From assembly GCA_011051425.1 (NCBI GenBank), contig DRLF01000184.1, forward strand, positions 1 to 6,349: DNA of 6,349 nt, read 5' to 3'. The notes beneath the pieces were generated by a model, which worked only from the letters and a program-made list of their open reading frames with translations, searched no databases and had not been told where the DNA came from. Positions 4,375 through 6,349 of this stretch are shown in pieces. How positions within the stretch are numbered: position 1 is the stretch's first letter; the number at the start of each line of letters is the position of its first letter. The position numbers were made by a program, and so were the translations under genes. The stretch comes from Thiolapillus brandeum. Its GTDB lineage: Bacteria; Pseudomonadota; Gammaproteobacteria; Chromatiales; Chromatiaceae.

Positions 4375-6349
4375 ATGTTATTCGGACGCAGCAAGAAGAA
4401 CCCGGTCAGGATCGCTGACAAAGGTGTCGTCGAGTGGAAATACGCCGCCTGCGGCTATTGTTCCACCGGCTGTTCCATCGAAGTGGGCCTGAATGCCGAA
4501 GGCAAGGCCGTGGCCTCCCGCGGCGTTGCCGATGCGGACGTGAACCGCGGAAAGCTGTGCCTCAAGGGTATCTTCGAACATGAACTGTTCGATTCCGCCG
4601 GTCGCGGCTTGGAACCCAAGATCCGTGATCAGTGGCATCAGCCCTGGCAACCCACGGACTGGGATACGGCACTGGACAGAATCCACGATGAAATCCTGCG
4701 TATCCAGGAAAAACACGGCAGGGACAGCTTCGCGGTGATTTCCACCGGTCAGATGCTCACAGAGGAGTTTTACACCCTGGGCAAGCTCACCCGCGGACTC
4801 ATTGGCACCAACAATTATGACGGCAACACCACCCTGTGCATGGCGTCTGCCGTGTCGGGTTACAAGCGTTCCTTCGGCTCCGACGGGCCACCGGGCTGTT
4901 ATGAGGACTTCGAACACACGGATCTGCTCATCGCCTGGGGCTCCAACCTGCCGGAGCAGCACCCCATCATCTACTGGCGTATGAAGGAAGCCCAGGAAAA
5001 GAAGGGCTTCCCTCTCATCGTGGTCGATCCCCGCGTCACCATGCTGGCGCAGAACGCGGACATTCACCTGCCCATCACACCGGGTACGGACGTGGTGCTG
5101 CAGAACGCCCTGATGCACGTCATTCTCAAGGAAGGCCTGCAGGACCAGGACTATATCGATGCCAATACCAACGGTTTCGAAGACCTGAAAGCGGAGGTGG
5201 AGAAATACGATCCCACGACCGCGGCAAAGATCTGCGGCATCGATGAGGATACCATCCGCCACGTGGCGCGGCGTTTCGCCAGTGCCGGCGCCGCCATGCA
5301 GATCTGGACCATGGGCATCAACCAGTCCACCCACGGTTCTGATGGCGTGGTGGGCATCAACAACCTGGCCCTGATCACCGGCAATATCGGCAAGCCCGGT
5401 GGCACCAGCCTGTCCATTACCGGTCAGTGCAATGCCATGGGTACCCGGGAATGGTCCTCCTGCTCCGGCCTGCCCAACTACCGTTACCTGGAGATTCCCG
5501 AGCATCGCGAGGAGATCGCAAAGTTCTGGAATATCGACGAGGAATTCCTTCCCAGGAAACGCGGCATGTTCCAGACCGATATCTATCACGCCATCGAATC
5601 CGGGCAGATCAAGGGCCTGTGGCTCATCGCCACCAACCCCATGTCCTCCCTGCCCAATACTTCGCGCATCCGCAAGGCCATGGAGAAACTGGAATTCTGC
5701 GCCGTGCAGGACTGTTACGAGGATACAGAAAGCGCCCAGTATGCCCATGTCTACCTGCCTGCGGGCACCTGGGCGGAAAAGGAAGGCGTGATGACCAACA
5801 CCGAGCGGCGCATCAACGTGGTCAAACCCATTGCAGAACCTCCCGGACAGGCCAAGCCGGACCTGTGGATCTTCAACCGCATGGCCGAGCGTTTCAACAG
5901 GGAGGGCAAGGTGGTTTTTCCGGAAAAGGCTCCGGATATCTTCCTGGAGATGGGACAGCTGTCCGTTGGCCGTTTGTCAGACATATCCGGCATGGATCAC
6001 GAACTCATCGAAAAGAGCCGGGGCATACAATGGCCCTATACAAAAGATGAAAAGGACAGTGGCCAACCTCCACCGAGGGGCGGCAGGCGGCTGTATACTG
6101 AAACGGCAAGCTTCCGTTACGAAGACGGCAGGGCCAAACTGATTCCCCTTCCTTTCATCGACAACAATGAAGTGCCCGATGAAAAGTTTCCCGTGTGGCT
6201 CAACACCGGGCGGCTCATCGAGCACTGGCATGGCCGTACCAAGACCGGCAAGATCGGCAACAACAACAAGTACAGCCCCATTCCGTTCATCGAGATCAAT
6301 CCTGATCTGTGTGCAGAGATGGGCATTCAGCGCGGTGAGTACGTGCGCC
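4375..6349 (+). CDS. nasA: Molybdopterin nitrate reductase, NasA/NarB type, N-terminal 658 residues (runs off right edge)
   Basis: Cytoplasmic Mo-bis-MGD enzyme expected to reduce nitrate to nitrite for NirBD. The N-terminal [4Fe-4S] ligands are C26-x2-C29-x3-C33-x28-C62 (AACGYCSTGCSIE, GKLCLKG). The molybdenum ligand is predicted to be C155 in NTTLCMASAVSGYKRSFGSD, which aligns with the catalytic cysteine region of NapA/NasA enzymes; GCYEDFEHTDLLIAWGSN follows. The C-terminal dinucleotide-binding domain begins near 600 with WLNTGRLIEHWHGRTKTG (608-625). No Tat signal is seen at the start, which argues against periplasmic NapA. The start is certain within a few codons: an in-frame TGA lies at 4366-4368 and the ATG at 4375 is the first start after it. 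The ribosome site is weak (GTGAG about five bases away). Full members are about 700-900 residues; whether a C-terminal [2Fe-2S] domain exists cannot be seen. Another formate-dehydrogenase-like activity is possible, but context favours nitrate. Confidence 0.9.
   Translation, partial: MLFGRSKKNPVRIADKGVVEWKYAACGYCSTGCSIEVGLNAEGKAVASRGVADADVNRGKLCLKGIFEHELFDSAGRGLEPKIRDQWHQPWQPTDWDTALDRIHDEILRIQEKHGRDSFAVISTGQMLTEEFYTLGKLTRGLIGTNNYDGNTTLCMASAVSGYKRSFGSDGPPGCYEDFEHTDLLIAWGSNLPEQHPIIYWRMKEAQEKKGFPLIVVDPRVTMLAQNADIHLPITPGTDVVLQNALMHVILKEGLQDQDYIDANTNGFEDLKAEVEKYDPTTAAKICGIDEDTIRHVARRFASAGAAMQIWTMGINQSTHGSDGVVGINNLALITGNIGKPGGTSLSITGQCNAMGTREWSSCSGLPNYRYLEIPEHREEIAKFWNIDEEFLPRKRGMFQTDIYHAIESGQIKGLWLIATNPMSSLPNTSRIRKAMEKLEFCAVQDCYEDTESAQYAHVYLPAGTWAEKEGVMTNTERRINVVKPIAEPPGQAKPDLWIFNRMAERFNREGKVVFPEKAPDIFLEMGQLSVGRLSDISGMDHELIEKSRGIQWPYTKDEKDSGQPPPRGGRRLYTETASFRYEDGRAKLIPLPFIDNNEVPDEKFPVWLNTGRLIEHWHGRTKTGKIGNNNKYSPIPFIEINPDLCAEMGIQRGEYVR

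Noticed and set aside
4378..5748. Long open frame of 456 codons on the minus strand opposite the nitrate reductase gene
   Set aside because: It overlaps conserved cofactor-binding coding on the plus strand and has no domain I can recognise; antisense shadow.

Overview
The window holds a nitrate-assimilation locus from a proteobacterium. A divergent nitrate/nitrite transporter (narK type, minus strand, cut by the left edge) faces a plus-strand cluster: nirB, nirD, a small two-CBS-domain protein, and a NasA/NarB-type molybdenum nitrate reductase cut by the right edge. Coding sequence looks moderately GC-rich by eye. Two things point to a gammaproteobacterium: REP-like palindromes with GTAG heads, and a CCCTCTCCCC-type dispersed inverted repeat. 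A sulfur-oxidising or Chromatiales-like host is possible, but the sequence does not prove it.

Layout: 1-432 (-) is the transporter N-terminus. The 433-801 intergenic region is regulatory. It contains back-to-back sigma-54 (-24/-12) promoters, one for each gene, and between them a GCAC-N7-GTGC dyad that matches the NtrC recognition pattern. Two adjacent unexplained palindromes also lie there. 802-3282 is nirB. 3283-3463 carries four REP-like hairpins in alternating orientation. 3464-3772 is nirD with an intact Rieske motif. 3812-4258 is the CBS-pair protein. 4259-4374 carries a long imperfect inverted repeat. 4375 to the right edge is the nitrate reductase, with 658 residues visible.

How the genes work together (family knowledge plus inference): the transporter imports nitrate, the Mo-bis-MGD reductase makes nitrite, and NirBD uses NAD(P)H to reduce nitrite to ammonium in the cytoplasm. 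The sigma-54 promoters and NtrC-like site suggest control by nitrogen limitation, which fits assimilation rather than respiration. The CBS protein is the one member without an obvious catalytic part; it may sense adenine nucleotides or a related ligand and act on the pathway.

I see no wholly new system here. The points most worth checking are the shared divergent sigma-54/NtrC control region, the CBS protein inside the operon, and the two kinds of repeat inserted between co-directional genes.
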